64,000 nt of DNA from Pseudomonas azerbaijanoccidentalis (GCF_019145495.1 NZ_JAHSTU010000003.1:372001-436000); one strand, 5' to 3'. Shown: positions 1 to 9,277, counted from the first letter of the stretch. Notes: generated by a model from the letters alone, not told the origin. Translations and numbers: made by a program.

Positions 1-312
1 CCAGGCACGAGCACCCTCGGTGTTGAGCAAGGGCGCGGCTGCCAGTTCAGCGGCAAAACCGTCCAGCGCCACGGCCTGAAGGTGATCGTCAGATTTGATG
101 CCGGTCAACAACGCCGCCATGGGCACCGCGCGATAGCTCATGTCGCGTTTATAGGAAACGTCATTGGCAATGGTGATGGTCTGCACTTGAGGATGCTTGA
201 GTAATTCCTCGGTCTGCCAGGTGCGGCTATTCGCACCCAGCTCCAGGTTGAGCTGTGCGGCAGACAGAGGCGTGCTGAGCAGCAAGGCCCCGAACAGAAT
301 GAGCGTTTTCAA
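1..312 (-). CDS. Secreted molybdopterin-binding-like protein (3' part cut by window)
   Basis: The reading frame is open from the window edge to a start near 312-327 and encodes a signal peptide (hydrophobic LILFGALLLS, cleavage near LSAA) followed by a periplasmic domain. The stretch ITIANDVSYKRD and the following AVPMAALLTGI resemble the small oxidoreductase molybdopterin-binding (SUOX-type) domains that pseudomonads secrete; this family call is from memory of similar proteins. An ATG at 325-327 would give an acidic N-terminus (MDGDP), whereas the in-frame TTG at 310-312 gives MKTLIL, a more natural signal-peptide start, so TTG is preferred. Only about 104 residues are visible, so catalytic residues cannot be checked. 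Confidence 0.6.
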   Translation of the reverse strand, partial: MKTLILFGALLLSTPLSAAQLNLELGANSRTWQTEELLKHPQVQTITIANDVSYKRDMSYRAVPMAALLTGIKSDDHLQAVALDGFAAELAAAPLLNTEGARAW

Positions 313-424
313 AGGATCGCCGTCCATGTCGTGGTAGTGCCGCAAAGGTTGGCACAGCCACGCTGGCCCGGATAGCGAGCCAGTCACATTTTTGATGTGG
401 CGATAATTAACTTTGGCGCTTGAT

Positions 425-520
425 TCAGCCGATCACCTTGGTCAGGTTCGGCACGATTAACAACAGCGTGGTGGCGAAAAGAATGAGCCCGGCTTGACGA
501 ACTTTCGATTGTTTGAACAT
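425..520 (-). CDS. 31-residue single-pass membrane peptide
   Basis: The frame encodes a basic N-terminus (MFKQSKVRQ) followed by a hydrophobic helix (LILFATTLLLIVP) and a short tail. A good ribosome binding site, AAGGCGG, lies about 7 bases upstream of the ATG. The longer open frame reaching 628 has no such site and a less plausible N-terminus, so the short form is chosen. No function can be assigned from sequence. It stands alone between the partial secreted protein and the beta-oxidation genes. Confidence 0.5.
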   Translation of the reverse strand: MFKQSKVRQAGLILFATTLLLIVPNLTKVIG

Positions 521-928
521 GGCTTGACCGCCTTTTTTGTTATTTCCTGATGCCTGCCTGCATATCTCCATGACGGCAGCGCGGTGCACTTCCTGTAAGA
601 CGAGCGCCTCGGCAAAACCCGACGACAACTTCGTACTCCTTCACCTTAGAGCCCGTGTCACGCTTGGTTTAGATCCATTTCGTATGGTGTTCTCGAAATT
701 AGCTATCAAAAAGGCATGAGGCCTATTGCCAGCTTCTTTGGCGGCCTTTTGCTAGACACCTGCGTGTCCTGAACCGGTTCACCGGGCCATGGATGACCGT
801 CCGTCTGAGCGTGAGCGTCAACGTCTGTGAGCGCTGCGGTCATTGAATCCACGGTGGCTGGGAATAAGGTGGAGGCTCGCAAAATAAAAAGATCCCAGCC
901 CTTATTCACCATCCGGTTCGAGGACGAC
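521..928. other. Intergenic stretch before the thiolase gene
   Basis: About 400 bases without a convincing gene. A hairpin with arms AAAAGGC (709-715) and GCCTTTT (744-750) and an inner GCCA/TGGC pairing could act as a terminator or leader structure. Open frames crossing this region lack ribosome binding sites and recognisable content. Confidence 0.4.
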
Positions 929-2134
929 ATGACCCAAGCTTTGATTTTCGACGCGTTACGCACCCCACGGGGCAAAGGCAAGGCCGATGGCGCATTGCAC
1001 AGTGTCAAACCGGTCAACCTGGTGGCCGGGCTGCTCACGGCGCTACAACAGCGAACAGCCCTCGACACCAGTCAGGTCGATGATGTGGTGCTGGGCTGCG
1101 TGACGCCCATCGGCGATCAAGGCTCTGACATCGCCAAGACTGCCGCTCAAGTGGCCGATTGGGATGTCAGCGTGGCCGGTGTGCAGATCAATCGCTTTTG
1201 CGCGTCCGGGCTGGAGGCAGTGAACCTGGGGGCAATGAAAGTGCGCTCCGGCTTTGAAGACCTGGTGGTCGTGGGCGGCGTCGAGTCGATGTCGCGGGTG
1301 CCGATGGGCAGTGATGGCGGGGCGTGGGCACTGGACCCGGCCACCAACCTGCACAGCCATTTCACCCCGCAAGGCGTAGGCGCCGACCTGATCGCCACCC
1401 TGGAAGGTTTCAGTCGCCAGGACGTCGACGCTTACGCGCTGCACTCGCAACAGAAAGCCGCGCGAGCCCGGGCCGAGGGTTCCTTCAACAAGTCGCTGGT
1501 GCCGGTGCAGGATCAGAACGGCGTCGTCCTGCTCGATCATGACGAGTTCATCCGTGCCGAGTCGACCCTGGAAGGCCTGGGCAAGCTCAAGCCGAGTTTC
1601 GAGATGATGGGGCAGATGGGCTTCGATGCCACGGCGCTGCGGGTCTACAGCCATGTCGAGCGGATCAACCATGTGCATACCCCCGGCAACAGTTCCGGGA
1701 TCGTCGATGGTGCGGCATTGATGTTGATCGGTTCTGAAGCCAAGGGCCGGGCGCTGGGCTTGCAGCCACGGGCGCGAATCGTTGCCACGGCAGTCACCAG
1801 CACCGACCCGACCATCATGCTCACCGGCCCCGCGCCGGCGACGCGCAAGGCATTGGCGAAGGCCGGGTTGCGCGTCGAAGACATCGACCTGTTCGAGGTC
1901 AACGAGGCCTTTGCCTCGGTGGTGTTGAAGTTCATCAAGGACATGGCCGTCGATCCGCAAAAGGTCAACGTCAACGGCGGCTCCATCGCCATGGGCCACC
2001 CGCTGGGCGCGACCGGTTGCGCCATCCTCGGCACCTTGCTCGATGAACTCGAAGCGCGGCGCTTGCGCTATGGCCTCGCGACCCTGTGTGTCGGCGGCGG
2101 CATGGGCATTGCCACCATCATCGAACGCCTCTGA
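929..2134 (+). CDS. Acetyl-CoA C-acyltransferase (thiolase)
   Basis: A thiolase of 401 residues that cleaves 3-ketoacyl-CoA with free CoA in the last step of fatty-acid beta-oxidation. The acyl-accepting cysteine lies in [11 protein letters not shown] (about residue 91), the histidine motif GHPLGATG is near residue 356 and the C-terminal cysteine motif CVGGGMG near 387, all in the usual family order. The frame extends 34 codons further upstream, but the start at [15 protein letters not shown] matches the family N-terminus and follows GAGGA. The next gene, 24 bases downstream, supplies the hydratase and dehydrogenase steps, so the two form an operon resembling the PA1736-PA1737 pair of P. aeruginosa (recalled). 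Confidence 0.93.
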   Translation: MTQALIFDALRTPRGKGKADGALHSVKPVNLVAGLLTALQQRTALDTSQVDDVVLGCVTPIGDQGSDIAKTAAQVADWDVSVAGVQINRFCASGLEAVNLGAMKVRSGFEDLVVVGGVESMSRVPMGSDGGAWALDPATNLHSHFTPQGVGADLIATLEGFSRQDVDAYALHSQQKAARARAEGSFNKSLVPVQDQNGVVLLDHDEFIRAESTLEGLGKLKPSFEMMGQMGFDATALRVYSHVERINHVHTPGNSSGIVDGAALMLIGSEAKGRALGLQPRARIVATAVTSTDPTIMLTGPAPATRKALAKAGLRVEDIDLFEVNEAFASVVLKFIKDMAVDPQKVNVNGGSIAMGHPLGATGCAILGTLLDELEARRLRYGLATLCVGGGMGIATIIERL

Positions 2135-2158
2135 GCCTCGCCTTCAAGGAACCTGTTT

Positions 2159-4303
2159 ATGAGCCAAGCCATTCGTTACGAAAAGGGCCAGGACCAGATC
2201 GTTGTCCTGACCATCGACATGCCGGGCCAGAGCGCCAACACCATGAACGCGGTGTACCGCGAAGCCATGGCAGACTGTGTCGCCCGCCTGGTCAGCGATA
2301 AGGAGCACATTGCCGGTGTGATCATCACGTCGGCCAAAAAAACTTTCTTCGCCGGCGGTGACCTCAATGAGCTGATCAAGGTCGGCAAACCCGAAGCCAA
2401 AGCTTTCTACGACATGGTGCTGACCCTTAAAGGGCAACTGCGCACCCTGGAAACACTCGGTAAACCGGTCGTCGCCGCCATCAACGGCGCGGCTCTCGGT
2501 GGTGGCTGGGAAATCTGCCTGGCCTGTCATCACCGGGTGGCGCTGGACAATCCGTCGGTGCAACTCGGCCTGCCGGAAGTCACCCTCGGCCTGCTGCCGG
2601 GCGGTGGCGGGGTGGTGCGCATGGTGCGCATGCTCGGCCTGGAAAAGGCCCTGCCGTACCTGCTCGAAGGCAAGAAGGTCCGGCCACAACAGGCGTTGCA
2701 GGCGGGGCTGATCGATGAACTGGCGGCCGATCATGACGAACTGCTGGCCAAGTCGCGGGCCTGGATTCTGGCCAATCCTGGCGCGGTGCAACGCTGGGAT
2801 GTGAAGGGCTACCAGATTCCCGGCGGGACACCGTCGAGCCCGAAAGTCGCGCAGATGCTGGCGATTGCACCGTCGATTTTGCGCAGCAAAACCCAAGGCA
2901 CGCTGCCTGCGCCGGAGAAAATCCTCTGTGCAGCGGTTGAAGGCGCACAAGTCGATTTCGACACCGCGCACCTGATCGAAACCCGCTACTTCACTGAACT
3001 GACCACCGGCCAGGTCTCGAAAAACCTGATCGGCACGTTCTGGTTCCAGCTCAACGAAATCAATGCCGGCGGTTCCCGACCTCAAGGCTTTGCACCGTAT
3101 GTGACGAAAAAAGTCGGCGTGCTCGGCGCCGGAATGATGGGCGCGGGCATCGCTTTTGTCAGCGCGTCGGCGGGTATCGACGTGGTGCTCAAGGACGTCA
3201 ATCTCGCGTCGGCAGAGAAGGGCAAGGCGCACTCCGCAGCCTTGCTGGACAAGAAAGTGGCCCGTGGCCAAATGAACAGCGAGCAGCGCGACGCAGTGCT
3301 TGCGCGCATCCAGACCACTGAAAGTGATGCCGACCTGGCGGGCTGCGACCTGATCATCGAAGCGGTGTTTGAAGATCGCGAGTTGAAAGCCAAAGTCTCG
3401 CTGGCGGCACAAGGCGTCGTCGGCGCGAATGCGGTGATCGCGTCCAATACTTCAACGCTGCCGATCAGCGGCCTCGCCACGGCAGTGCCGGACCAGAGCA
3501 AATTCATCGGCCTGCATTTCTTCAGTCCTGTGGAAAAAATGCCGTTGGTGGAGATCATCAAGGGCGGCAATACCAGCGACGAAACCCTGGCTCGCGGGTT
3601 CGATTTCGTCCTGCAAATCAAGAAAACGCCGATAGTGGTCAACGACAGTCGAGGTTTCTTCACCTCGCGGGTATTTGGCACGTTCACCAACGAAGGCATC
3701 GCCATGCTCGGCGCAGGCGTCAGCGCGGCGATGATCGAGACCGAGGCGCGCAAGGCGGGCATGCCTGTCGGGCCGCTGGCGATTTCTGACGAAGTTTCCC
3801 TCAGCCTCATGAGCCATATCCGTCAGCAAACCGCCAAAGACCTGCAAGCAGAAGGGAAACCGCTGATTGAGCACCCTGCGTTCGCCGTGATTGACTTGCT
3901 GCTCAACGAATACAAACGTCCGGGTAAAGCGGCCGGGGGCGGTTTTTACGAGTATCCCGCCGGTGGGCAAAAACACCTGTGGCCAGAACTGAAAACCCGT
4001 TTCGAGAAAACCGACGGGCAGATATCACCGAAGGACGTACGCGATCGCCTGCTGTTTGTTCAAGCCATCGAAACCGTGCGCTGTGTAGAAGAGGGCGTGT
4101 TGACCTCGACGGCGGATGCCAACGTAGGATCGATCTTCGGCATCGGTTTTGCCGCGTGGACCGGCGGCGCACTGCAGTTTATCAACCAGTACGGGGTCAA
4201 GGACTTCGTCGCCCGCGCCCAGTACCTGGCCGGGCAGTACGGCGAGCGCTTTGCTCCCCCGGCGCTGTTGTTGGAAAAGGCTGCCAAAGGGGAGGCGTTC
4301 TAA
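2159..4303 (+). CDS. Enoyl-CoA hydratase / 3-hydroxyacyl-CoA dehydrogenase (FadB/FadJ-like)
   Basis: A 714-residue fusion carrying the two middle steps of beta-oxidation. The N-terminal crotonase domain (about 1-200) has the oxyanion-hole segments FFAGGDLNEL and GAALGGGWE. The Rossmann domain begins at VGVLGAGMMGAGIA (about residue 318) and the dehydrogenase signature GLHFFSPVEKMPLVEII follows, with the C-terminal helical domain to the end. Ribosome binding site AAGGA precedes the ATG. It directly follows the thiolase, with which it presumably forms the trifunctional complex. The length equals that of typical FadB/FadJ proteins and no key motif is missing. Confidence 0.95.
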   Translation: MSQAIRYEKGQDQIVVLTIDMPGQSANTMNAVYREAMADCVARLVSDKEHIAGVIITSAKKTFFAGGDLNELIKVGKPEAKAFYDMVLTLKGQLRTLETLGKPVVAAINGAALGGGWEICLACHHRVALDNPSVQLGLPEVTLGLLPGGGGVVRMVRMLGLEKALPYLLEGKKVRPQQALQAGLIDELAADHDELLAKSRAWILANPGAVQRWDVKGYQIPGGTPSSPKVAQMLAIAPSILRSKTQGTLPAPEKILCAAVEGAQVDFDTAHLIETRYFTELTTGQVSKNLIGTFWFQLNEINAGGSRPQGFAPYVTKKVGVLGAGMMGAGIAFVSASAGIDVVLKDVNLASAEKGKAHSAALLDKKVARGQMNSEQRDAVLARIQTTESDADLAGCDLIIEAVFEDRELKAKVSLAAQGVVGANAVIASNTSTLPISGLATAVPDQSKFIGLHFFSPVEKMPLVEIIKGGNTSDETLARGFDFVLQIKKTPIVVNDSRGFFTSRVFGTFTNEGIAMLGAGVSAAMIETEARKAGMPVGPLAISDEVSLSLMSHIRQQTAKDLQAEGKPLIEHPAFAVIDLLLNEYKRPGKAAGGGFYEYPAGGQKHLWPELKTRFEKTDGQISPKDVRDRLLFVQAIETVRCVEEGVLTSTADANVGSIFGIGFAAWTGGALQFINQYGVKDFVARAQYLAGQYGERFAPPALLLEKAAKGEAF

Positions 4304-4398
4304 GGGACAGGTGACGCACCGTGGGGCTTGCCTTGATACCGTGTTTCGAGGCAGGCTCTGGGGTGTGCATTATTCCCATCACGTGTCAGGTATTTTTT

Positions 4399-5121
4399 AT
4401 GTCGTTACGCATCTGCATTCTGGAAACCGACAACCTGCGTCCGGAATTGGTCGACCAATATCAGGGCTACGGGCAGATGTTCAAGCGCCTGTTTTCGCAG
4501 CAACCGGTTGCCGCCGATTTCACCATCTACAACGTGGTGCAGGGTGACTACCCGAGTGATGACCAGACCTTCGACGCCTACCTGGTGACGGGCAGCAAGG
4601 CCGACTCCTTTGGCACCGACCCGTGGATCGAAACCCTCAGAAAGTACTTGCTGACCCGCTACGAGCGCGGCGACAAACTGTTGGGCGTGTGCTTTGGTCA
4701 TCAGTTGCTGGCGCTGTTGCTCGGTGGCAAGAGCGAGCGCGCGACCCAGGGCTGGGGCGTTGGCACGCACAACTACAAACTCGCCGCCAAGGCCCCTTGG
4801 ATGAGTCCGGTGCGCGAAGAGCTGACCCTGTTGATCAGCCACCAGGACCAGGTCACCTCACTACCGGAAAACGCCACGGTGATCGCTTCCAGCGATTTCT
4901 GCCCGTTTGCCGCGTACCACATCAACGACCAGGTGCTGTGCTTCCAGGGCCATCCGGAGTTCATTCACGACTATTCCCGGGCCTTGCTGGAAATTCGTCA
5001 GCAAGCGCTGGGTGAGCAGATCTACTCGAAAGGCATCGCCAGCCTGGACAGCGAACACCACGGCACCACGGTGGCCGAGTGGATGATGCGCTTTGTGGCG
5101 CACAAGCCAGAAACCGTTTAA
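4399..5121 (+). CDS. Class I glutamine amidotransferase
   Basis: A stand-alone GATase of 240 residues. The nucleophile elbow GVCFGHQLLA places the catalytic cysteine near residue 98, and the histidine/glutamate pair is in QGHPEF (about residue 185). Such free-standing domains hydrolyse glutamine or gamma-glutamyl compounds; the acceptor is unknown here. The start MSLRICILE is chosen because the upstream extension of the frame has no family-like sequence. A similar gene lies close to the same beta-oxidation pair in P. aeruginosa (recalled). It is 95 bases from the dehydrogenase gene and may have its own promoter. Confidence 0.85.
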   Translation: MSLRICILETDNLRPELVDQYQGYGQMFKRLFSQQPVAADFTIYNVVQGDYPSDDQTFDAYLVTGSKADSFGTDPWIETLRKYLLTRYERGDKLLGVCFGHQLLALLLGGKSERATQGWGVGTHNYKLAAKAPWMSPVREELTLLISHQDQVTSLPENATVIASSDFCPFAAYHINDQVLCFQGHPEFIHDYSRALLEIRQQALGEQIYSKGIASLDSEHHGTTVAEWMMRFVAHKPETV

Positions 5122-5131
5122 CCAGCTGCTA

Positions 5132-5180
5132 CCTCGCTCCCACAGGCGCAAAACCTGTAGGAGCGTGGCTTGCCCGCGAT
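5132..5180. repeat. REP-like inverted repeat, degenerate
   Basis: Arms CTCGCTCCCACAGG and CCTGTAGGAGCG pair across a short loop, followed by GCTTGCCCGCGA, the core of the REP family also found at 19042-19133 and 45971-46078. It separates the convergent amidotransferase and corA genes. Confidence 0.6.
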
Positions 5181-5205
5181 CGAGTGCGAGGCACTTGCGG
5201 ACGAT

Positions 5206-6177
5206 CTAAAGCCAACCCGATTTCTTGAAACTCGCCCACAAACCCACGCACCCCACCGAAATAAACCCCAGTACGGCGAAGTATCCGTAGTGCCAAGTCA
5301 GTTCAGGCATATTCTGGAAGTTCATCCCGTAGATCCCCGCCACCGCCGTCGGGAACGCCAGAATCGCCGCCCATGCGGCAAACTTGCGCTGCACCACACT
5401 TTGGCGTGACGCCTCCAGCAACACCCCGACCTCGATGGTCTGGCTGGCGATATCGGCCAGGGTCGTCAGGTCTTCCATTTGCCGTGTCACATGAATCTGC
5501 ACATCGCGAAAGTACGGGCGCATGTTCTTGTCGATAAACGGGAAGCTCAACTTTTGCAGCTCTTCTCCGATCTCCACCATGGGCGCCGCAAATCGACGCA
5601 AGCGCAATACATCACGGCGCAGGCTGTGGAGTTTTTGAATATCGCGTTCGTTCAGTGAACCGCACATCACATTGCGTTCCAGCTCATCGATCTCGTCATG
5701 GATCGCTTCGCCCACTGGCTGGTAGTTCTCAATCACGAAATCGAGGATGGCATAGAGGACGAAATCTTCCCCATGCTCCAGCAACAACGGACGCGCTTCA
5801 CACCGCTGGCGGACATAGGCGTAGGACGCTGAGTGACCGTTGCGTGCGGTAATGATGTAGCCATTGCCGGCAAAAATATGGGTTTCGATGAACTTGAGTT
5901 TGCCGTCTTCGCGAATCGGCGAATACGTGACGATGAACAGCGCATCGCCAAAGGTTTCAAGTTTCGGCCGGCTGTGTTTTTCAAGGGCGTCTTCAATGGC
6001 CAGTTCATGCAGATTGAACTGTCGTTGCAGATTGAACAGTTCCTCTGCATTCGGCTCTTCAAGGCCGATCCAGACAAAGTGGCCAGGCTTTGCGGCCCAG
6101 GCCGCGCCTTCATCGAGGGTGATATTGGTGACTTTCTTTCCAGCGCTGTAAACCGCAGCAGCAACAACTCTACCCAT
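5206..6177 (-). CDS. corA: CorA-family magnesium/cobalt transporter
   Basis: A 323-residue inner-membrane channel for divalent cations. It has a long cytoplasmic N-terminal domain, then two C-terminal transmembrane helices joined by a loop carrying the CorA signature YGMNFQNMPEL (GMN at about residues 284-286). The C-terminus is basic (FKKSGWL), as expected for the short cytoplasmic tail. The length and motif placement fit the family. The start MGRVVAAAVYSAGKKV is the only good candidate. It stands alone, convergent with the amidotransferase. Confidence 0.92.
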   Translation of the reverse strand: MGRVVAAAVYSAGKKVTNITLDEGAAWAAKPGHFVWIGLEEPNAEELFNLQRQFNLHELAIEDALEKHSRPKLETFGDALFIVTYSPIREDGKLKFIETHIFAGNGYIITARNGHSASYAYVRQRCEARPLLLEHGEDFVLYAILDFVIENYQPVGEAIHDEIDELERNVMCGSLNERDIQKLHSLRRDVLRLRRFAAPMVEIGEELQKLSFPFIDKNMRPYFRDVQIHVTRQMEDLTTLADIASQTIEVGVLLEASRQSVVQRKFAAWAAILAFPTAVAGIYGMNFQNMPELTWHYGYFAVLGFISVGCVGLWASFKKSGWL

Positions 6178-6324
6178 GGTCTTGGTTCACTTCTCGGCAG
6201 CTTTTATTGGTCGCGTTCTATTACAAAAGAAGGCCGTGGCAGGCAGTGTCCAGCTTAGCCTTGTCTATGGTGTGAGAGTCAGTGAAATCTGCTGAGTTCG
6301 ACGGTAAAAAACCACAGGTAAAAG

Positions 6325-6347
6325 AAAACCCGCACCAGGCGGGTTTT
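6325..6347 (-). terminator. Rho-independent terminator after the acyltransferase gene
   Basis: Arms AAAACCCGC (6325-6333) and GCGGGTTTT (6339-6347) around a five-base loop, just past the stop codon. It reads as a terminator on either strand, with T-rich sequence beyond on the minus strand. Confidence 0.8.
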
Positions 6348-6351
6348 GTTT

Positions 6352-7074
6352 TTAAGCGGCTTGCAGCTGCCGGTCCATTGAATCGATGCACTCGCGCATC
6401 TGTTCGCGACACTGGGCCATCAGCATCGGCATGTCATCCAGGCTCAAACCCGTCGTTGGAATCGCCGGCAGCGAACGGATCAGAATTTTCCCACTGCGCC
6501 AGCGGTTCAATCGCATGTGCTTGACGTAACTGCTGACACACACCGGCACAATCGGCACACCGGCGGCGATGGCCATCTGGAACGCACCTTTCTTGAACGG
6601 CAGCAAATCCTCGCCCAGGTTGCGCGTGCCTTCCGGGAACACCCAGATCGAGGTGTCTTCGTTTTGCAGGGTATGGGTGGTGGTCAACATCGACTGGCGG
6701 GCCTTCTGCGCATTGCCACGGTCGATCAACACATTACCGGCCAGCCAGAAGAGCTGACCGAACAGCGGCACCCACTTCAGGCTTTTCTTGCCGATGCACA
6801 CGGTACGGCGGGGCACGACGTTACCGAAGACGAACAGGTCGTAGTTGGACTGGTGGTTGGCGATGATCACGCAGCTGTCGGGTTTATCCATCAACGGGCC
6901 GACGTCGGCCTTCACCCGCAAACGCAAAATGCACATTGCCGGCCACGCATAGAGGCGTGCACACAGGCGACTGTTATCCGGATTGAACGGACGGCACAGG
7001 CCGAGAATCACCCCCAGCACGCCCGCCACAATAAAGTGCAGGCCCATCAATGACATACGTAACGCAAACAGCAT
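6352..7074 (-). CDS. 1-acyl-sn-glycerol-3-phosphate acyltransferase (PlsC-like)
   Basis: A membrane-associated acyltransferase of 240 residues that should transfer an acyl chain to lysophosphatidate in phospholipid synthesis. The catalytic HX4D box is NHQSNYD and the acceptor-binding box is FPEGTRN, with a hydrophobic N-terminal anchor (LHFIVAGVLGVILGL). The frame is open to 7134 (260 residues), but the start at MLFALRMSLMG is preferred because family members begin just before the anchor; an internal ATG a few codons later is also possible. A terminator follows at once. P. fluorescens genomes carry several plsC paralogues, so the exact substrate is open. Confidence 0.88.
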   Translation of the reverse strand: MLFALRMSLMGLHFIVAGVLGVILGLCRPFNPDNSRLCARLYAWPAMCILRLRVKADVGPLMDKPDSCVIIANHQSNYDLFVFGNVVPRRTVCIGKKSLKWVPLFGQLFWLAGNVLIDRGNAQKARQSMLTTTHTLQNEDTSIWVFPEGTRNLGEDLLPFKKGAFQMAIAAGVPIVPVCVSSYVKHMRLNRWRSGKILIRSLPAIPTTGLSLDDMPMLMAQCREQMRECIDSMDRQLQAA

Positions 7075-7241
7075 TTTCAGGCCCCACCGGGACAAAAGGT
7101 GGCGCAGTGTACGGATGTGCACTGTTTTCGGCAATTGCCGCTATATAGGCGGAAGATGGCCGATGTTTGTGCACATGTTTCTGAATCTCGGGTAAGACGT
7201 GTTCTAGAGCGCTCGCAGGCTTTTCGCCAGCGCACGTACGA

Positions 7242-7269
7242 AAAAGCCCGACACGACGGTCGGGCTTTT
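7242..7269 (-). terminator. Terminator after the crotonase gene
   Basis: Arms AAAAGCCCGA (7242-7251) and TCGGGCTTTT (7260-7269), 20 bases past the minus-strand crotonase stop codon. Confidence 0.82.
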
Positions 7270-7288
7270 CGCTAACGCAGGTTTGGGC

Positions 7289-7978
7289 TTATCCCAAATG
7301 CTCCTGATCCTGAATGATCGCGTTATCCAAGGCATCCAGCAGTGCTTTGCGGACTTTCAGTTTGGTGTTCTTGTGGGCGGTCATGTTGATCTTCTTCAAC
7401 TGACGAGCCGCCGCCAACGCCGCGCCTTGCAGTTCTTCGGCCGCTACCACCACGTCAAGGAAACCTGCGGTCAGCGCCGACTGCGGATTAAACATTTCAC
7501 CGTTGACCACCGAACGTTGCAGCGCAACTTTGTTCAGGCGATCACGCGCAATCTCGATACCGGCATGGTGCATGGTCATGCCGATCTGCACTTCATTCAG
7601 GCCGATGCTGAACGGGCCGTCGACACCAATGCGGTAGTCGGCCGACAGCAGCAGGAATGCGCCCTTGGCGACGGCATGCCCAGGGCAGGCCACGATCACC
7701 GGGAACGGGTGCGACAACAGGCGACGGGCCAGCGTCGAGCCGGACGTCACCAGCGCCACGGCTTCTTTAGGACCGGACGTCATCACTTTCAAGTCATAAC
7801 CGCCCGACAAAATCCCTGGCTGCCCGGTAATGATCACCACGGCACGATCAGTCACTGCTTGATCCAGCGCTGCGTTGAAAGCGGCAATCACGTCCGGAGA
7901 GATGGCATTGACCTTGCCATTGCTCAAGGTCAGGGTCGCGATACCGTCTTCGAGATGGTAGGAAATCAACTCACTCAT
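7289..7978 (-). CDS. Crotonase / enoyl-CoA hydratase-isomerase family protein
   Basis: A single-domain crotonase of 229 residues, shorter than the usual 255-260. The oxyanion-hole pieces are ILSGGYDL and VAKGAFLLLSADYRIG. The glutamates that catalyse hydration in true enoyl-CoA hydratases are not evident at their usual places (GLNEVQIGMTM keeps one), so isomerase, hydrolase or hydratase activity cannot be told apart. It stands alone with its own terminator. The start MSELISYHLEDG is preceded by AAAGGAAT, a good ribosome binding site. Confidence 0.85.
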   Translation of the reverse strand: MSELISYHLEDGIATLTLSNGKVNAISPDVIAAFNAALDQAVTDRAVVIITGQPGILSGGYDLKVMTSGPKEAVALVTSGSTLARRLLSHPFPVIVACPGHAVAKGAFLLLSADYRIGVDGPFSIGLNEVQIGMTMHHAGIEIARDRLNKVALQRSVVNGEMFNPQSALTAGFLDVVVAAEELQGAALAAARQLKKINMTAHKNTKLKVRKALLDALDNAIIQDQEHLG

Positions 7979-8219
7979 GACGCTATTCCTTTCAATAAAG
8001 TAGGGCAGAAGTTACTCACCGCCACCGGCCAGGTAAAGCGCCGTGACTGACCCGCCAGTCACCCTTTACCCGCCCGGCAAGCGTAGCCCGCCACACCCGC
8101 CGCGCATTGCCCTCTATATAGAAGCGGGCGCGAAGCCGGAGATTGGCCGGTTTGCCATGCCCCTGAGCGATCGCGATCAACCAATCGCGTTAACCGCATG
8201 AAAATTCTGAAAAAAATGT

Positions 8220-8248
8220 TTGCCATCAGAAATGCTTTCGACTACATT
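8220..8248 (+). promoter_or_regulatory. Sigma-70 promoter of tRNA-Ser
   Basis: A -35 element TTGCCA (8220-8225) is separated by exactly 17 bases from a -10 element TACATT (8243-8248). The GC-rich AGCGCGCC discriminator that follows is typical of stable-RNA promoters. The upstream stretch from 7979 holds no gene. Confidence 0.75.
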
Positions 8249-8286
8249 AGCGCGCCTCGACAGACAGAACATGTTTGAAGAGATAC

Positions 8287-8376
8287 GGTGAAGTGTCCGA
8301 GTGGCTTAAGGAGCACGCCTGGAAAGTGTGTATACAGGAAACTGTATCGAGAGTTCGAATCTCTCCTTCACCGCCA
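8287..8376 (+). tRNA. tRNA-Ser (GGA anticodon)
   Basis: Acceptor arms GGTGAAG (8287-8293) and CTTCACC (8366-8372) pair fully, followed by discriminator G and an encoded CCA (8374-8376). The anticodon stem CACGC/GTGTG encloses the loop CTGGAAA, giving anticodon GGA at 8321-8323. The T loop GTTCGAAT is standard and a long variable arm (TATACAGGAAACTGTA) marks a class II serine tRNA of 90 bases. It reads UCC and UCU codons. A terminator lies 15 bases downstream. Confidence 0.97.
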
Positions 8377-8390
8377 AATTCGATGTAAAC

Positions 8391-8424
8391 AAAACCCCTG
8401 GTTTCGAAAGAAGCCAGGGGTTTT
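8391..8424 (+). terminator. Terminator after tRNA-Ser
   Basis: Arms AAAACCCCTGG (8391-8401) and CCAGGGGTTTT (8414-8424), 11 perfect base pairs. Confidence 0.9.
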
Positions 8425-8685
8425 GTTGTTTCAGGTGCCTGAATTTTCAGGCGGCAGAAACCAGGCCGCTTCTGAAATTGATGTAGGACGTTGGATCGAC
8501 GTGTGGGAACGCCTGCTGCAAACCCGCACGTTTAGACGCTTTAGGAGGTTTCAGCACTTGATAACCCCGTTCTTGCCGGGATTCGTTTTGCGCCTTCGAT
8601 GAGGTACAAAGTGAATCAAAGGGCAACGCACTCTGACAGGCCCATCCACCAGCACGGATACGCGCACGTTATGCAGGAACTCACC

Positions 8686-8868
8686 ATGAAGCAGGCGGAG
8701 CTGGAGAAGATTCATGTGGAGATCGTCAAGCTGATGGCTGAGCAGCGCAAGTTGAACGCTGAAGTTGGCAAGATGACGCGGGCGACGTTCTGGTACCCGG
8801 TGGTGGTAGCCACTGGTTTGATTGGCACGGTGGCGACTGTCACGGCGGTGTTGGTCAAGTTTCTCTGA
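8686..8868 (+). CDS. Small membrane protein with coiled-coil N-terminus, 60 residues
   Basis: An amphipathic, heptad-rich helix (MKQAELEKIHVEIVKLM, then AEQRKLNAEVGKM) is followed by one transmembrane segment (VVVATGLIGTVATVTAVLVKFL). The start is set by AGGAA a few bases upstream of this ATG; a start 15 bases earlier (MQELTM) is possible. No function is recognised. The layout recalls small holin-like or scaffold proteins, but nothing around it supports a phage origin. Confidence 0.65.
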   Translation: MKQAELEKIHVEIVKLMAEQRKLNAEVGKMTRATFWYPVVVATGLIGTVATVTAVLVKFL

Positions 8869-8956
8869 TTCGTCGTCTGCCCAAATTCCCCGATCAGAAT
8901 GAGCGACGCTGCGTAGCGTTTAATGCACTTCATTCTTTGAGCAACAAGGAAATTAA

Positions 8957-9277
8957 ATGATCACCACCACTACCCATTCCATCGAGGGGCGGCAAATCGT
9001 TGCGTACCTCGACATCGTCAGCGCCGAGTCGGTGCAGGGCGTCAATGTTATTCGCGATATGTTTGCCGGCATGCGGGATATTTTTGGTGGGCGCTCGCAG
9101 ACGCTGGAGCGTGCGTTGAAAGAAGCGCGCGAGCAGGCCACTGACGAGATCAAGGAGCGGGCGCGAGCGTTGCAGGCGGATGCGGTGGTGGGGCTCGATT
9201 ATGAGATCAGCATGCCGGCCGGTAAGGGCGGGATGGTGGTGGTTTTTGTCACCGGAACGGCGGTCAAGCTGCGTTGA
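8957..9277 (+). CDS. YbjQ / UPF0145 family protein
   Basis: A 106-residue protein of the YbjQ (UPF0145) family, small soluble proteins of unknown function sometimes described as heavy-metal binding and assumed to oligomerise. The sequence keeps the family layout: early strand IVAYLDIVSAE, glycine-rich turn MRDIFGGRSQ, long helix TLERALKEAREQATDEI, then ADAVVGLDYEIS. The ATG is preceded by AAGGAAAT. No operon partner is obvious. Confidence 0.88.
   Translation: MITTTTHSIEGRQIVAYLDIVSAESVQGVNVIRDMFAGMRDIFGGRSQTLERALKEAREQATDEIKERARALQADAVVGLDYEISMPAGKGGMVVVFVTGTAVKLR

Noticed and set aside
880..905. AAAAGATCCCAGCC resembling one REPIN arm upstream of the thiolase
   Set aside because: Only a short partial match with no opposite arm; it could be a decayed copy but cannot be supported.
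8287..8376. tRNA-Ser considered as an attachment site of an integrated element
   Set aside because: No integrase lies beside it and no second copy of the tRNA 3' end was noticed downstream in the window.
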